From assembly GCF_017874575.1 (NCBI RefSeq), contig NZ_JAGGLU010000001.1, positions 124,001 through 188,000 on the forward strand: a stretch of 64,000 bases of DNA, written 5' to 3'. The translations under genes were made by a program, and so were the position numbers. This document shows positions 43,822 through 51,955 of the stretch, piece by piece. This DNA is from Lactobacillus colini (GTDB taxonomy: Bacteria; Bacillota; Bacilli; Lactobacillales; Lactobacillaceae). The notes under the pieces are model-generated. The model made no database searches. It was not told where the DNA came from and was given only the letters and a program-made list of their open reading frames with translations. How positions within the stretch are numbered: the stretch's first letter is position 1; every line of letters starts with the position of its first letter.

Positions 43822-46106
43822 GCATTCCGACTTTATTTGGAGAAAATGCTACTGACTTTAATTCGAATGGCATTGGTAGATTATATGAAACTACTGAATC
43901 TCAGGTAAAAGAAAAAATCAATGGTGAATATGAATTAGAAATGAAGTATCCAATAACGGGTACTTTTTTTAATGATTTAAAAATTAATCGAATAATTGTT
44001 GCTACCATAGATGGTGAAAGTAATGTTCAACCCTTTAGCATTTATGAAATTTCAGAACCTATAAATGGTCAAGTTACAATTTACGCTGAACATATTAGCT
44101 ACCGTCTAAAATTCATGATAGTAGCACCATTTCAAGCAATTGGAACACCTAAGCAATGCTGGGAAAAGTTAAAAGAAAATGCTTTGACCCCAATCCCGTT
44201 TAATTTCGAGTCAGATATACCTTCTACAAATTTGATAGTAGTTGACAAACCTACAAGTGTTAAAGAAATTTTACAAGGTACTGAGGGATCTTTTTTAGAT
44301 CAATTTGGTGGTGAATATGAGTGGGATGGGTGGACTATCCGACTACATAAACATCGCGGCCAAGATAATGGATATTCTATTAGATATGGTAGTAATTTAA
44401 CCGATTTGACTCGTCAAACTAATAATCAGGAAGCTTATTCCGGAATTGTTCCATATATCACACAAAAACAAGATAATGGAATAACTGTAGCTAAAATGCT
44501 ACCAGAGAAAAAGTTGATGGGTAAATATGCAGCTAGTTATCCCTATGCTAAGCTGAAAGCTGTTGATTTAACAAGCAAGTTTAAAACTGATAACAATACA
44601 CCAATCACTGAAGATCAGATTAGGTCTGAAGCTAAAAAATATATTTCTAACAATCAAATTGGGAAAAATAAAATATCTTTAGATATAAAGTTTGTTAATT
44701 TAGCTGATACGATTGAATACAAAAACTTAAAGCAAAGAAATATAAAAATTGGTGATTCAGTTCATATTACTGAGGAAAACTTAAACTTAAATCTTGTGGA
44801 AGAAGTAACAGAAATAAATTGGGACTCTTTACGTGATAAGTATAAGGAACTTCACTTGGGTGATCCTAAGCAAACTTTGATTACTCAAATTAGAACTGAA
44901 GAATTAGATAAGAATCAGCAAATCTCTAATATTAAAGTTGAACAGCAAAAAGACTATGATACTTATCTTGCTCAGATTCAGAGCATAGAAAAACAAGGAA
45001 AAGTTTTACAGCAAAATATAGATAAAGAGCGCGAAGAACGAATTGCTGCCCTTGAAAAAGAGGGATTAACGCGTGAACAAGCACTTGCTGAACTTCAAAA
45101 AGAAGAAGAGGCAAAGAGAAAAGCTGCAATTGATAAGTTGAGATCTGATTTAAGTCAAGACTATAAATCTCAAATTGGTCTGACTTCTGAAGATTTGAAG
45201 AAGCATTTTAATGAGCAGTTAAACAAAATCAATCAAGATTTTACTCAAGAAATGCGAACCAAAGTTGGTGAAGAGCATTTTAATAAAATTGTTAATGGAA
45301 TTAAAGAAGACTTTGAAAAGGCACAAGGTGAAGTAGATCAAAAGTGGTCTAATCAAGTCAAAATTATTAATAGTGATATTAATAAGATTAATCAGGTTAT
45401 GAGTTCTGATACTACGGGAACAATCAAATTGATTCGTTCTCCTAATAATCCGACTGAAATAAACCAACTCATTATCCAGAATAACAATGGCTCCAGCTTT
45501 CAAATGAATGGTAATGGTCTGGTTTACCGTGATAGATGGGGTAATATCACCACGGCTTTTACTGCTGATGGCCATGTTGCCGGGTCGGTTATCGATGGTG
45601 CCGTTGTCAATTCGTTGGTTCTTAATTCTGCAGCCATTTCAGCCGGAACAATTGAAGGTTCATCTATTTCAGGAACAGCTATCACAGGTGGTTCTCTCAC
45701 TGCAACTAATATCTATGGCTCGAATATTTCAGGTGGGACAATCGTCGGTGGTCAAATTTATGGACCACTTGAGTTCTATACTGGCGACGGCGGTACTATG
45801 GCAATTCACATCGGTGCAGATAGCTATGGTGGTCTATATCCGCAAAATGGTGGTGAAGCGATTTTTGTGACTTCACAAAACTATACTTCAATGGTTTCTT
45901 CTGGTCAGGTTGCTGTTACTGGAGATAATGGGACTACCTCTATTCACCCTAGTTATATCGACATTAATAATAATACTGCTCTCCATACTGGTAATTGGGA
46001 TTATTATTTAAGAGATACTATAAAGCAATGGGTACAGGATTGGGTCGCTGACTATGTAACCGAAACTGGCAATAAGGGCCACAGATTAATTATTTGGAAA
46101 GGATAG
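43818..46106 (+). CDS. Tail-associated lysin/adaptor (Tal, prophage tail endopeptidase type)
   Basis: 762-aa tail hub protein. Residues 1-360 form the gp27-like prophage-endopeptidase-tail domain (IPTLFGENATDFNSNGIGRLYE, later IRYGSNLTDLTR). A Lys/Glu-rich coiled coil (about 365-520) and a Gly/Ser/Thr-rich beta-helix-like tract with ISGG repeats (about 560-680) follow. ATG 43818 overlaps the Dit stop and has GAGGTGG upstream. Confidence 0.88.
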   Translation: MSIPTLFGENATDFNSNGIGRLYETTESQVKEKINGEYELEMKYPITGTFFNDLKINRIIVATIDGESNVQPFSIYEISEPINGQVTIYAEHISYRLKFMIVAPFQAIGTPKQCWEKLKENALTPIPFNFESDIPSTNLIVVDKPTSVKEILQGTEGSFLDQFGGEYEWDGWTIRLHKHRGQDNGYSIRYGSNLTDLTRQTNNQEAYSGIVPYITQKQDNGITVAKMLPEKKLMGKYAASYPYAKLKAVDLTSKFKTDNNTPITEDQIRSEAKKYISNNQIGKNKISLDIKFVNLADTIEYKNLKQRNIKIGDSVHITEENLNLNLVEEVTEINWDSLRDKYKELHLGDPKQTLITQIRTEELDKNQQISNIKVEQQKDYDTYLAQIQSIEKQGKVLQQNIDKEREERIAALEKEGLTREQALAELQKEEEAKRKAAIDKLRSDLSQDYKSQIGLTSEDLKKHFNEQLNKINQDFTQEMRTKVGEEHFNKIVNGIKEDFEKAQGEVDQKWSNQVKIINSDINKINQVMSSDTTGTIKLIRSPNNPTEINQLIIQNNNGSSFQMNGNGLVYRDRWGNITTAFTADGHVAGSVIDGAVVNSLVLNSAAISAGTIEGSSISGTAITGGSLTATNIYGSNISGGTIVGGQIYGPLEFYTGDGGTMAIHIGADSYGGLYPQNGGEAIFVTSQNYTSMVSSGQVAVTGDNGTTSIHPSYIDINNNTALHTGNWDYYLRDTIKQWVQDWVADYVTETGNKGHRLIIWKG

Positions 46107-46108
46107 CC

Positions 46109-46276
46109 ATGAAAGAAGAATCACAGTACGACATTTTTGCAGACCACTCTATGAGAATATTAAGAATGGTATTGAAAGAAAATGCTGCATTAACAGAAAG
46201 TGTCGTTAAGTTGTCTAATGAAAATACTGATTTAAAAGACCAATTAAAGAAAATGCAAGATAAAGCTAAGAAATAG
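46109..46276 (+). CDS. Small coiled-coil protein, 55 aa
   Basis: Charged helical protein (MRILRMVLKENAALTESVVKLSNENTDLKDQLKKMQDK), predicted coiled coil, starting ATG 46109 behind AAAGGATAG. Common between Tal and BppU genes in Lactobacillus phages; function unknown. Confidence 0.6.
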   Translation: MKEESQYDIFADHSMRILRMVLKENAALTESVVKLSNENTDLKDQLKKMQDKAKK

Positions 46277-46291
46277 AGAGGGGGGTTCTAA

Positions 46292-47524
46292 ATGGTAGAA
46301 AATCCAAATAATCCGGTTCTTATCTTAGATGTGCAAAAAATGCAGACCTGGGTTGCTCCACCTAAGCTAATGTATCAGGGCGATAAAGGATATATTCAGC
46401 CGTTTCGCTTAACCAAAGCCTGGGTTGATTATACCGTGTCAGCCGATAATTTGTGTTTCTCAGCAACAAAGCCAGATGGTCAAATTATCCAAGTGACACA
46501 TGAACCAGATAGATTTGAGAAAAAAGATGATATTTGGTATTTCAAACTTCCAAACGAATTAACGCAAGCTGTTGGCACGGTTAATTGCTTTTTCTATGTT
46601 CAAGATGAGAGAAATAATATTAACGCTTCAACTACTAAATTTTCATATGCAGTCGAAGCTAAGTTTTCTGATGCAGAACGATCATTGCCATATATATCTA
46701 CCCTAGAAGAAATTGAGAAAAAATTTCAAGACTATCTTGAGCATGCTCGTGTTGATGTAAACAATATGGATTCGTTAACTGAAGACTATAAGCGGATGCT
46801 AAATACTCGCTTAGAGAACCTGTCTAAGCAAGTATCGGACTGGATCAATGGTAAGAAAGCTGAAATTGATACTAATATCGGCCAGCGTCAGACTAAATTG
46901 GATAAACTTTATTCTGATTATCAGACTCAGTACAATAATTTAGCCACTAAGTGGAATGACGAAATCACAAAAGCAGCAACGGAATTTCAAGCTTCACAGG
47001 AACAGCGGGCAAGTGAATTTTCTAAGGCACAAACTGATAGACTGACATCTTGGGAAATCGTGCTTAAAGCTTGGGGCTCTGATTATCACAAAGCCCGAGA
47101 TAACTGGCTAGCTCAAGCAAATACCGATAAAGCTGCTAAACTTGCTGAGATAGATGCTGACTGGGCTAAAAAGCTGAAAGATTTGCAATTCAGTATAGAC
47201 GCGTTTAAGGACGGTATAGTAACAGATTTTCAGAATATAAGAGATGGTATTCAACGAATATTGGGTACTGATCTTCCAGAGGCTAACAAGAAGCTAGATC
47301 AACTTAAACAATCTCTAAGTTCTGTTGACTTTACTAAACTTGCTACTAAAGATGAAGTAGCTAATCTGAATAAAAATGTAACTAGTGCTAACAATCAGAT
47401 TCAAGATCTACAAACACAACTTCAAAGTTTTAATGACAAGATCAAGCTTGAGGGCTTTAGCTCAGATGCGGAAGCTAAACAGTGGTCAATTAATAATCAT
47501 GGGATAACTTACTATCCTGATTAG
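46292..47524 (+). CDS. Baseplate upper protein (BppU N-terminal domain)
   Basis: 410-aa protein. Residues 1-130 match BppU_N (VLILDVQKMQTWVAPPKLMYQGDKGYIQPFRLTKAW, then GTVNCFFYVQD), the part that docks onto Dit. The rest is long coiled coil. Links the tail hub to receptor-binding proteins encoded next. Strong GAGAGGGGGG ribosome binding site. Confidence 0.88.
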   Translation: MVENPNNPVLILDVQKMQTWVAPPKLMYQGDKGYIQPFRLTKAWVDYTVSADNLCFSATKPDGQIIQVTHEPDRFEKKDDIWYFKLPNELTQAVGTVNCFFYVQDERNNINASTTKFSYAVEAKFSDAERSLPYISTLEEIEKKFQDYLEHARVDVNNMDSLTEDYKRMLNTRLENLSKQVSDWINGKKAEIDTNIGQRQTKLDKLYSDYQTQYNNLATKWNDEITKAATEFQASQEQRASEFSKAQTDRLTSWEIVLKAWGSDYHKARDNWLAQANTDKAAKLAEIDADWAKKLKDLQFSIDAFKDGIVTDFQNIRDGIQRILGTDLPEANKKLDQLKQSLSSVDFTKLATKDEVANLNKNVTSANNQIQDLQTQLQSFNDKIKLEGFSSDAEAKQWSINNHGITYYPD

Positions 47525-47542
47525 TCTAGAAAGGAATAATTT

Positions 47543-47899
47543 ATGAGTTTATTTGTTAACGGTGAGGAAGTACCAACCACTGAAAATTTAACATCTAAAG
47601 CATTTTCAGGGGTTAAAAATCTTAACAAAGATTCTGATTTAAATAATCTTTCGCCTGGAATTTGGTATTGTAGTGGGTTAGTAATTAAAAACTCACCATA
47701 TACTACTAAAAATTGGTATTTAGTAGTCGTCTTTTCGAATTACTACCAATTGATTTTAAGTACTCGGAGTGATATTCAATTCAGATGTAAAACCGGTTAT
47801 CCAATGGCTTGGGTACCGTGGAACCACATCGGGGGGGTAATTAAGTCCCTCTATATCAAGGCTTTAAGCCACTTTGCTTTAAGAAAGGCGGTGGCTTAA
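47543..47899 (+). CDS. Receptor-binding tail protein with pyocin-knob-like end and poly-G tract
   Basis: 118-aa tail protein. It starts MSLFVNGEEV, like the next two genes, and has a knob-like region ending in MAWVPWNHIGG. A run of seven G (47831-47837) encodes the Gly pair. With eight G the frame would stop at once (IGGGN), as in the next gene; with seven it continues 20 residues to a stop adjoining the next ATG. Confidence 0.7.
   Translation: MSLFVNGEEVPTTENLTSKAFSGVKNLNKDSDLNNLSPGIWYCSGLVIKNSPYTTKNWYLVVVFSNYYQLILSTRSDIQFRCKTGYPMAWVPWNHIGGVIKSLYIKALSHFALRKAVA
47831..47837 (+). repeat. Poly-G tract 1 (7 G)
   Basis: Homopolymer of seven G near the 3' end of the tail gene at 47543, followed by TAATTAA. 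Length change by one base would switch between read-through and an early stop. Confidence 0.85.
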
Positions 47900-48484
47900 A
47901 TGTCGATATACATTAATGGGATCAATATATTGAACAATTTACCTAATCCCAATCTATTAGTGGGCACTAAGGATTATAGTGGCGAATGGTTACAAGCTTC
48001 AAAAATATGGAGTCACGAATTTGATGGCACTTACCATGGCTTTAAAGTTCTAAAACAAATGCAGTCGTGGGGTGGATTAGGCTCGTATATCTATGTTGAA
48101 GCAGGCAAAGCGTATACATTTTCGGCTTACATAAAATCAACTGCAAGTTCTTGGGTGAGTTTTTACTATTCTATGAATGGTAATAATGAAAATGGATATA
48201 CTCCATCTGCAACAACGACGCCTAATGGAAGTCTTAGAATAATGGCTACTGATTGGAAAAGGATTAGTCAAACTTTCACTGTTAAAACATCTGGATATAT
48301 CCATCCTAGAGTTGAAAAATCTGTAGAAGATGGAGTTTTGTATATTGCTGGTATGAAGCTTGAAGAGGGATCGAGGGATACTGATTGGTGTCCAAATGTT
48401 AATGATTTTGCCAGTGCTTCAGAACTTGAAAGTTTAAAGAAGACTGTTGAAGAGCTAAAATCCCGCATTGGGGGGGGTAACTAG
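47900..48484 (+). CDS. Tail protein with carbohydrate-binding-like domain
   Basis: 194-aa protein. The N-terminal MSIYINGINILNNLPNPNLLVGTKDYSGEW and the middle FKVLKQMQSWGGLGSYIYVEAGKAYTFSAYIKSTASSWVSFYYS form a jelly-roll carbohydrate-binding-module-like pattern, ending LEEGSRDTDWCPN. A coiled C-terminus ends RIGGGN, encoded by eight G. Likely binds host-surface sugars. Confidence 0.78.
   Translation: MSIYINGINILNNLPNPNLLVGTKDYSGEWLQASKIWSHEFDGTYHGFKVLKQMQSWGGLGSYIYVEAGKAYTFSAYIKSTASSWVSFYYSMNGNNENGYTPSATTTPNGSLRIMATDWKRISQTFTVKTSGYIHPRVEKSVEDGVLYIAGMKLEEGSRDTDWCPNVNDFASASELESLKKTVEELKSRIGGGN
48470..48477 (+). repeat. Poly-G tract 2 (8 G)
   Basis: Eight G followed by TAACTAG at the end of the second tail gene. 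With seven G the frame would run on for 18 more residues and stop at TAA overlapping the start region of the next gene. Confidence 0.85.
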
Positions 48485-48493
48485 CCCTACCGT

Positions 48494-48871
48494 ATGCGCT
48501 GCTTATCTTCCAGAAATGGAGGTGGCAGTATAATTAGTATTTTTGTAAATGGAGAAAAGATAGTAACAGAGGCTGCTTTAGCAGCTTTTTTAAATGCTTC
48601 AAATGCCCTAACCGTATCAAAAGGTAATCCAAATGATGACCTATTTAATGTGAAAAAAAGTGGAATAGTTGTATACCATGGCACTTACCATAGTGTTAAG
48701 AATAAGCCAATCGATGCAGAAAACACGATTGTTTTACATTTGAGGGCAGATATAAATAATCAAGGCCCTATTTGGGGTGTATGCTTGGTATTTTATCCAA
48801 GTGCTAATATCTGCTATGCAGCATCACAGTATGGCACTGATAAATGGAGCTCATGGAAAAAGATTTTTTAA
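48494..48871 (+). CDS. Receptor-binding tail protein (start uncertain)
   Basis: 125 aa if started at ATG 48494. The paralogous N-terminus (SIFVNGEKIVTE) begins later, and GGAGGTGG lies just before ATA 48530, exactly where an ATG would be expected; so the start may be a mutated or non-canonical ATA, giving 113 aa. The C-terminus QYGTDKWSSWKKIF is typical of a pyocin-knob domain. Confidence 0.65.
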   Translation: MRCLSSRNGGGSIISIFVNGEKIVTEAALAAFLNASNALTVSKGNPNDDLFNVKKSGIVVYHGTYHSVKNKPIDAENTIVLHLRADINNQGPIWGVCLVFYPSANICYAASQYGTDKWSSWKKIF

Positions 48872-48915
48872 TTTGTTTTCTCGATGAGAGCAATTTTTTT
48901 AGAAAGGAAGTTATT

Positions 48916-49350
48916 ATGTCAAAAGATGTTAAAGTATATATTTCAGGTGTTTTTGGCGGTCGTACAGTCGACTGCGAAGTAGCTAATTTATCTACGGGAC
49001 TAGCTGGTACAGAAACCAACTGGCCTTTTGTTTTTGAAGCACCAGATCCAAGTTTTAGTCATCCAAAGTACGACTGGAGCAAAGGCGAGTGGGTTGATCA
49101 GTCAGAAGCTAGCCAGGCTCAGAAGCTTACTAGCCTTCAGGATGCGATCGATGGTCTAAAAAAACAGGCTGGCGCAATTGTTGAAAAACAAAAAACAATT
49201 GAGGGACAAAATGCAACCACCGCTGAAATGGTCAATGCTATTCCGCGGCAATTTGGTGTTTTATCTCAACAAATCACCACTGTAATGTCCCAACTAAATC
49301 AGTTAACTAGCTACGTTTCAGACTCAAAGGAGGCAGCAACAAATGAGTAA
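48916..49350 (+). CDS. Hypothetical tail protein, 144 aa
   Basis: Starts MSKDVKVYISGVFGGRTVDCEVANLSTGLAGTETNWPFVFEAP; residues 70-140 are a coiled coil with Gln and Lys. ATG 48916 has AGAAAGGAAG upstream. Placed between receptor-binding genes and XkdX, it is probably a minor baseplate or tail accessory protein. Confidence 0.65.
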   Translation: MSKDVKVYISGVFGGRTVDCEVANLSTGLAGTETNWPFVFEAPDPSFSHPKYDWSKGEWVDQSEASQAQKLTSLQDAIDGLKKQAGAIVEKQKTIEGQNATTAEMVNAIPRQFGVLSQQITTVMSQLNQLTSYVSDSKEAATNE

Positions 49351-49528
49351 ATTTAAGTATGTAAGACTATCTATGGCACCAGTATATAAGCTGAATTATC
49401 AGTTAGGCTGGATGACTAAGGATGACTTGCGTGATCTGGTCAAGGATAGTCCCGTTTCTGTCTTTTTACCTTCTGAATACGAAGAGATTACGGGTGAGTC
49501 ATATGAGATTACTGCAGAAGCTAAGTAA
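49343..49528 (+). CDS. XkdX family protein
   Basis: 61-aa protein with the XkdX-type core (VYKLNYQLGWMTKDDLRDLVKDSPVSVFLPSEYEEITGESY), usually next to tail fibre genes upstream of holin. AAAGGAGGCAGC precedes the ATG. Confidence 0.8.
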   Translation: MSKFKYVRLSMAPVYKLNYQLGWMTKDDLRDLVKDSPVSVFLPSEYEEITGESYEITAEAK

Positions 49529-49958
49529 CCATCCTCTGCACTTATTGCTGGGCTATATAGCTATCTGCTTGGGATTAATCTTAATCTTTAATGATAATTA
49601 TTATTTTTGGCCACCGTATGCAGCTCACTTTTTTAATTCTGATTTTGTTGGAGCTTGGGGCTTGTTTTCGGGTGTAGGGGTTACCTATGTAGCTGCACAA
49701 TCTAGCTTTCCAATCCAAGCTAATCAAGTTTGGCTTATATCTCTATGTGGGTTCTTTGGCTTTGAAACAGGGCTAGAATTATCTCATGCAATTGCACTTG
49801 CCGACTCACATATGCTAGTAACATCATTGTTGTTTTCGGGATTTCTCTTTTTGACCTTTATCGCAATTAGAAAAGATACACATATAAAGGTTAAGCTAGA
49901 ACAGCGTGATGAAAAGATGAAAGAAGGTCGATCAAAATTGAAAAAGATTGGATTTTAA
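49503..49958 (+). CDS. Phage membrane protein, 151 aa
   Basis: Three to four hydrophobic segments (LLLGYIAICLGLILIF, FVGAWGLFSGVGVTYVAA, VWLISLCGFFGF, MLVTSLLFSGFLFLTFIAI) and a basic C-terminus. ATG 49503 follows GGTGAG and overlaps xkdX by 26 bp. Located just before holin and lysin, it could be a second lysis-region membrane protein. Family not recognised. Confidence 0.65.
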   Translation: MRLLQKLSNHPLHLLLGYIAICLGLILIFNDNYYFWPPYAAHFFNSDFVGAWGLFSGVGVTYVAAQSSFPIQANQVWLISLCGFFGFETGLELSHAIALADSHMLVTSLLFSGFLFLTFIAIRKDTHIKVKLEQRDEKMKEGRSKLKKIGF

Positions 49959-50188
49959 TCCTTACATCTAGTGTTTTTACAAGTCTAGTATCAATTTTGA
50001 TTGGTGCATATCAAGAGCGCGTTAAGTATAAGGATAAGCGCAGAGATAAGCTCTTAAAGCGTGATACTAGTGACTTTTACAGTCGGTGGATTAGTGCAGA
50101 AGATGAAATAGATAGGCTAAAAGATGAAAATCGAAGATTGAAAGATCAAATAGCACGATTAAAGATAGAAAGGAATAAAAATGAATAA
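49937..50188 (+). CDS. Small membrane/coiled-coil protein with possible ATT start
   Basis: The frame contains a membrane segment (WILILTSSVFTSLVSILIGAY) followed by a basic stretch and a coiled coil (DEIDRLKDENRRLKDQIARLKIERNK). No ATG, GTG or TTG exists before that segment; AGAAGG lies 9 bp ahead of ATT 49937, which gives 83 aa. TTG 49997 would delete most of the membrane helix. A start at ATT, as in infC, is therefore suggested. Confidence 0.5.
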   Translation: MEKDWILILTSSVFTSLVSILIGAYQERVKYKDKRRDKLLKRDTSDFYSRWISAEDEIDRLKDENRRLKDQIARLKIERNKNE

Positions 50189-50543
50189 CATTTTAATTGA
50201 TTTAGCGGCTGTTATAGTCGCTATTTCTGTTTCATACGGAGTTTTTTGGTATAAAAAACATCAAACAGAAATAGATGCAAAACGTGAGAAAGGTGATGCA
50301 TTGGCTTATACAATGGACATCTTGGGTAAGCTAGCAACTAATTTTGTCTATGATTTAAAGGACAGTGGCGAAACTGGCAAGGCTAAAAAGCAAGCTGTCA
50401 CTACTAAAGTTAAATCAGCCCTTGGGGATGCTCACTTGCCAATACCTAGTGATGCGGCAATTAGTGGGGCAATTGAAAAGGCTGTGCTTGCTATGAAACT
50501 ATCAGAAGATAAGACGAAAGAGAGTGAAAAGAATGACAAGTAG
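50181..50543 (+). CDS. Holin, LL-H type
   Basis: 120-aa holin with one N-terminal transmembrane helix (ILIDLAAVIVAISVSYGVFWY) and a charged helical C-terminal domain (GDALAYTMDILGKLATNFVYDL), as in the LL-H family of Lactobacillus phages. It makes membrane pores that free the lysin. It overlaps the lysin gene. Confidence 0.85.
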   Translation: MNNILIDLAAVIVAISVSYGVFWYKKHQTEIDAKREKGDALAYTMDILGKLATNFVYDLKDSGETGKAKKQAVTTKVKSALGDAHLPIPSDAAISGAIEKAVLAMKLSEDKTKESEKNDK

Positions 50544-51402
50544 AAAGATTGTCATCGACATGGCAAGCTATCAAGCTGGGCTAACTATAGCCGACTATAA
50601 AATGATTAGTGCAGATTACGGAATCGTTAAAATTAGTGAAGGTACTAATTATGTCAATACTGCTGCACGTCAGATAATTAATTGTTCTGCTGCAGGTGGC
50701 ATTAAGGGCTTCGCTTTTTATCATTTTTCACGTTTTACCACTGTAGCAGGTGCTAAAGCTGAAGCTGAATACTTCATCAAACAAGCTAAGGCTATTGCTA
50801 ATATTCAGCCTGGGACTTTATTAATTGACGATGCCGAGATTCAAGGGATGACTACTGACAGTCATATCGCCTTCTTAAAGACATTACGTGAAGCTGGGTA
50901 TCACACAGGCTTTTACACTTATAAGTACATGCTTCCGCAGTTTAACATGAAAGAAATTATGAAGTATGCAGATTTCTTCTGGTTAGCTGCATATCCTTTA
51001 GGCAATGGTGTAAAAGCAGATAAGAATCCTAACTTCGCTTACTTCCCATCTGCTGATAAGGTTGACTTGTGGCAGTATACGGATAACTTGTTAGGCTTTA
51101 ATGTCGATGGATCTATTAGCTTGACTGATAATGCGATTAAGTTGTTTAATCCAAGTAAAGTTAAGAGTACTTGGGTTAAAGAGTCGGGTACTTTTATCTT
51201 AGGTGAGTCACTGAAAATTCATGAGAGCCCACACATTGACTCACCAGCAATTGCTAAATTGCCAAAAGGTAGTGTCATTAAGTATGATGCAACCTTACAA
51301 GGGCCGTTAAGATTATGGTTAAGACAACCACGCTCAGGCGGTAAATATGGCTATATCGTGGGTAAAGACAAGTATGGTAAAGCACTAGGTAAGTTTAAGT
51401 AA
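50533..51402 (+). CDS. lys: Endolysin, GH25 muramidase
   Basis: 289-aa N-acetylmuramidase that cuts host peptidoglycan. The catalytic GH25 domain covers 1-200: IDMASYQ with Asp9, then LLIDDAEIQ (DxE acidic cluster near residue 97) and VDLWQYTDN. The C-terminal part (about 215-289) is an SH3-like wall-binding domain (FILGESLKIHESPHIDSPAIAKLPKGSVIKYD). ATG 50533 chosen over GTG 50524 because of AGAGAG spacing. Confidence 0.93.
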   Translation: MTSRKIVIDMASYQAGLTIADYKMISADYGIVKISEGTNYVNTAARQIINCSAAGGIKGFAFYHFSRFTTVAGAKAEAEYFIKQAKAIANIQPGTLLIDDAEIQGMTTDSHIAFLKTLREAGYHTGFYTYKYMLPQFNMKEIMKYADFFWLAAYPLGNGVKADKNPNFAYFPSADKVDLWQYTDNLLGFNVDGSISLTDNAIKLFNPSKVKSTWVKESGTFILGESLKIHESPHIDSPAIAKLPKGSVIKYDATLQGPLRLWLRQPRSGGKYGYIVGKDKYGKALGKFK

Positions 51403-51406
51403 AAAA

Positions 51407-51448
51407 ATAACCCCTCTGGAGATTTATTTCTCTGGAGGGGTTATTTTT
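51407..51448 (+). terminator. Terminator after the lysin gene
   Basis: AACCCCTC pairs with GAGGGGTT around an internally pairing loop, followed by ATTTTT. End of the late operon. Confidence 0.85.
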
Positions 51449-51502
51449 ATGCGTAAAAATTATTTATTAAAAAATAGCTTACAGTAGAGCTGAAGCTATT
51501 TG

Positions 51503-51551
51503 ACCTATATGATGATGTTTAGCTAATAACATTATCATATAGGGCTTTTTT
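51503..51551 (+). terminator. Second terminator at the prophage right end
   Basis: CCTATATGATGATGTT pairs with AACATTATCATATAGG (one G-T), followed by GCTTTTTT. Confidence 0.8.
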
Positions 51552-51576
51552 ATAGACTCAAGTTATTCAAAAATGC

Positions 51577-51620
51577 AAAAAAGCTATTCCGGAAGATTTT
51601 TCCTCTGGAGTGGCTTTTTT
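51577..51620 (+). terminator. Third terminator at the prophage right end
   Basis: AAAAAAGCTATTCCGGAAGA pairs with TCCTCTGGAGTGGCTTTTTT through several wobbles. Three terminators in 215 bp isolate phage late transcription from tRNA-Ser. No lysogenic-conversion gene lies between lysin and the right attachment site. Confidence 0.7.
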
Positions 51621-51634
51621 GATGCTTGGTGCAC

Positions 51635-51649
51635 AAATGGTGCACACAT
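51635..51649. repeat. Inner direct repeat, probable integrase arm site (right)
   Basis: AAATGGTGCACACAT, identical to 14140-14154 beside int. A half copy (TTGGTGCACA) precedes it. It lies 43 bp before the core repeat. Confidence 0.6.
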
Positions 51650-51691
51650 AGCTTTTTAAATACTGATATATCAAGCATTATAAACAAGTAT

Positions 51692-51706
51692 ATAAGGAGA
51701 GTACAG
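51692..51706. repeat. Prophage attachment core, right (attR)
   Basis: ATAAGGAGAGTACAG, identical to 14036-14050; it covers the last 11 bases of tRNA-Ser, so the tRNA stays intact at this end. Confidence 0.9.
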
Positions 51707-51782
51707 GATTTGAACCTGCGCGCCGGTATAAGCCGGTTCGCCGGATTTCGAGTCCGGTGCATTACCACTCTGCCAACTCTCC
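51696..51782 (-). tRNA. tRNA-Ser (anticodon CGA)
   Basis: 87-nt class II tRNA on the minus strand. Acceptor GGAGAGT/ACTCTCC, anticodon stem CCGGA/TCCGG with loop CTCGAAA (anticodon CGA), a long variable arm (ACCGG/CCGGC region) and T arm GCAGG(TTCAAAT)CCTGT. CCA is not encoded. It is the integration target; the prophage is attached to its 3' end. Confidence 0.95.
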
Positions 51783-51896
51783 ACATCGTTAATAATTATA
51801 TCATACTTTATACCGAATAAGACAACTAATAATACATCTGTAGAGAAAAATTTAAGTAATCAGATATTTTTTTGAATTAAGTATCTTGAGATGTAT

Positions 51897-51940
51897 AAAA
51901 AATACCTCTATAGCTTCCTTTTGATACTATAGAGGTATTT
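51897..51940. terminator. Bidirectional terminator between tRNA-Ser and the ATPase gene
   Basis: AAATACCTCTATAG is perfectly inverted as CTATAGAGGTATTT. On the minus strand the hairpin is followed by TTTTTTAT, serving the leftward ATPase gene. Confidence 0.82.
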
Positions 51941-51955
51941 ATCGTATAAATATAA

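Noticed and set aside
45508-45870. 120-aa plus-strand ORF inside the Tal gene
   Set aside because: Alternative frame of the Tal beta-helix region; the Tal frame is continuous and matches the family.
51696-51782. Possibility that the prophage destroyed tRNA-Ser
   Set aside because: The 15-bp core restores the 3' end, so the full cloverleaf is present on the right side.
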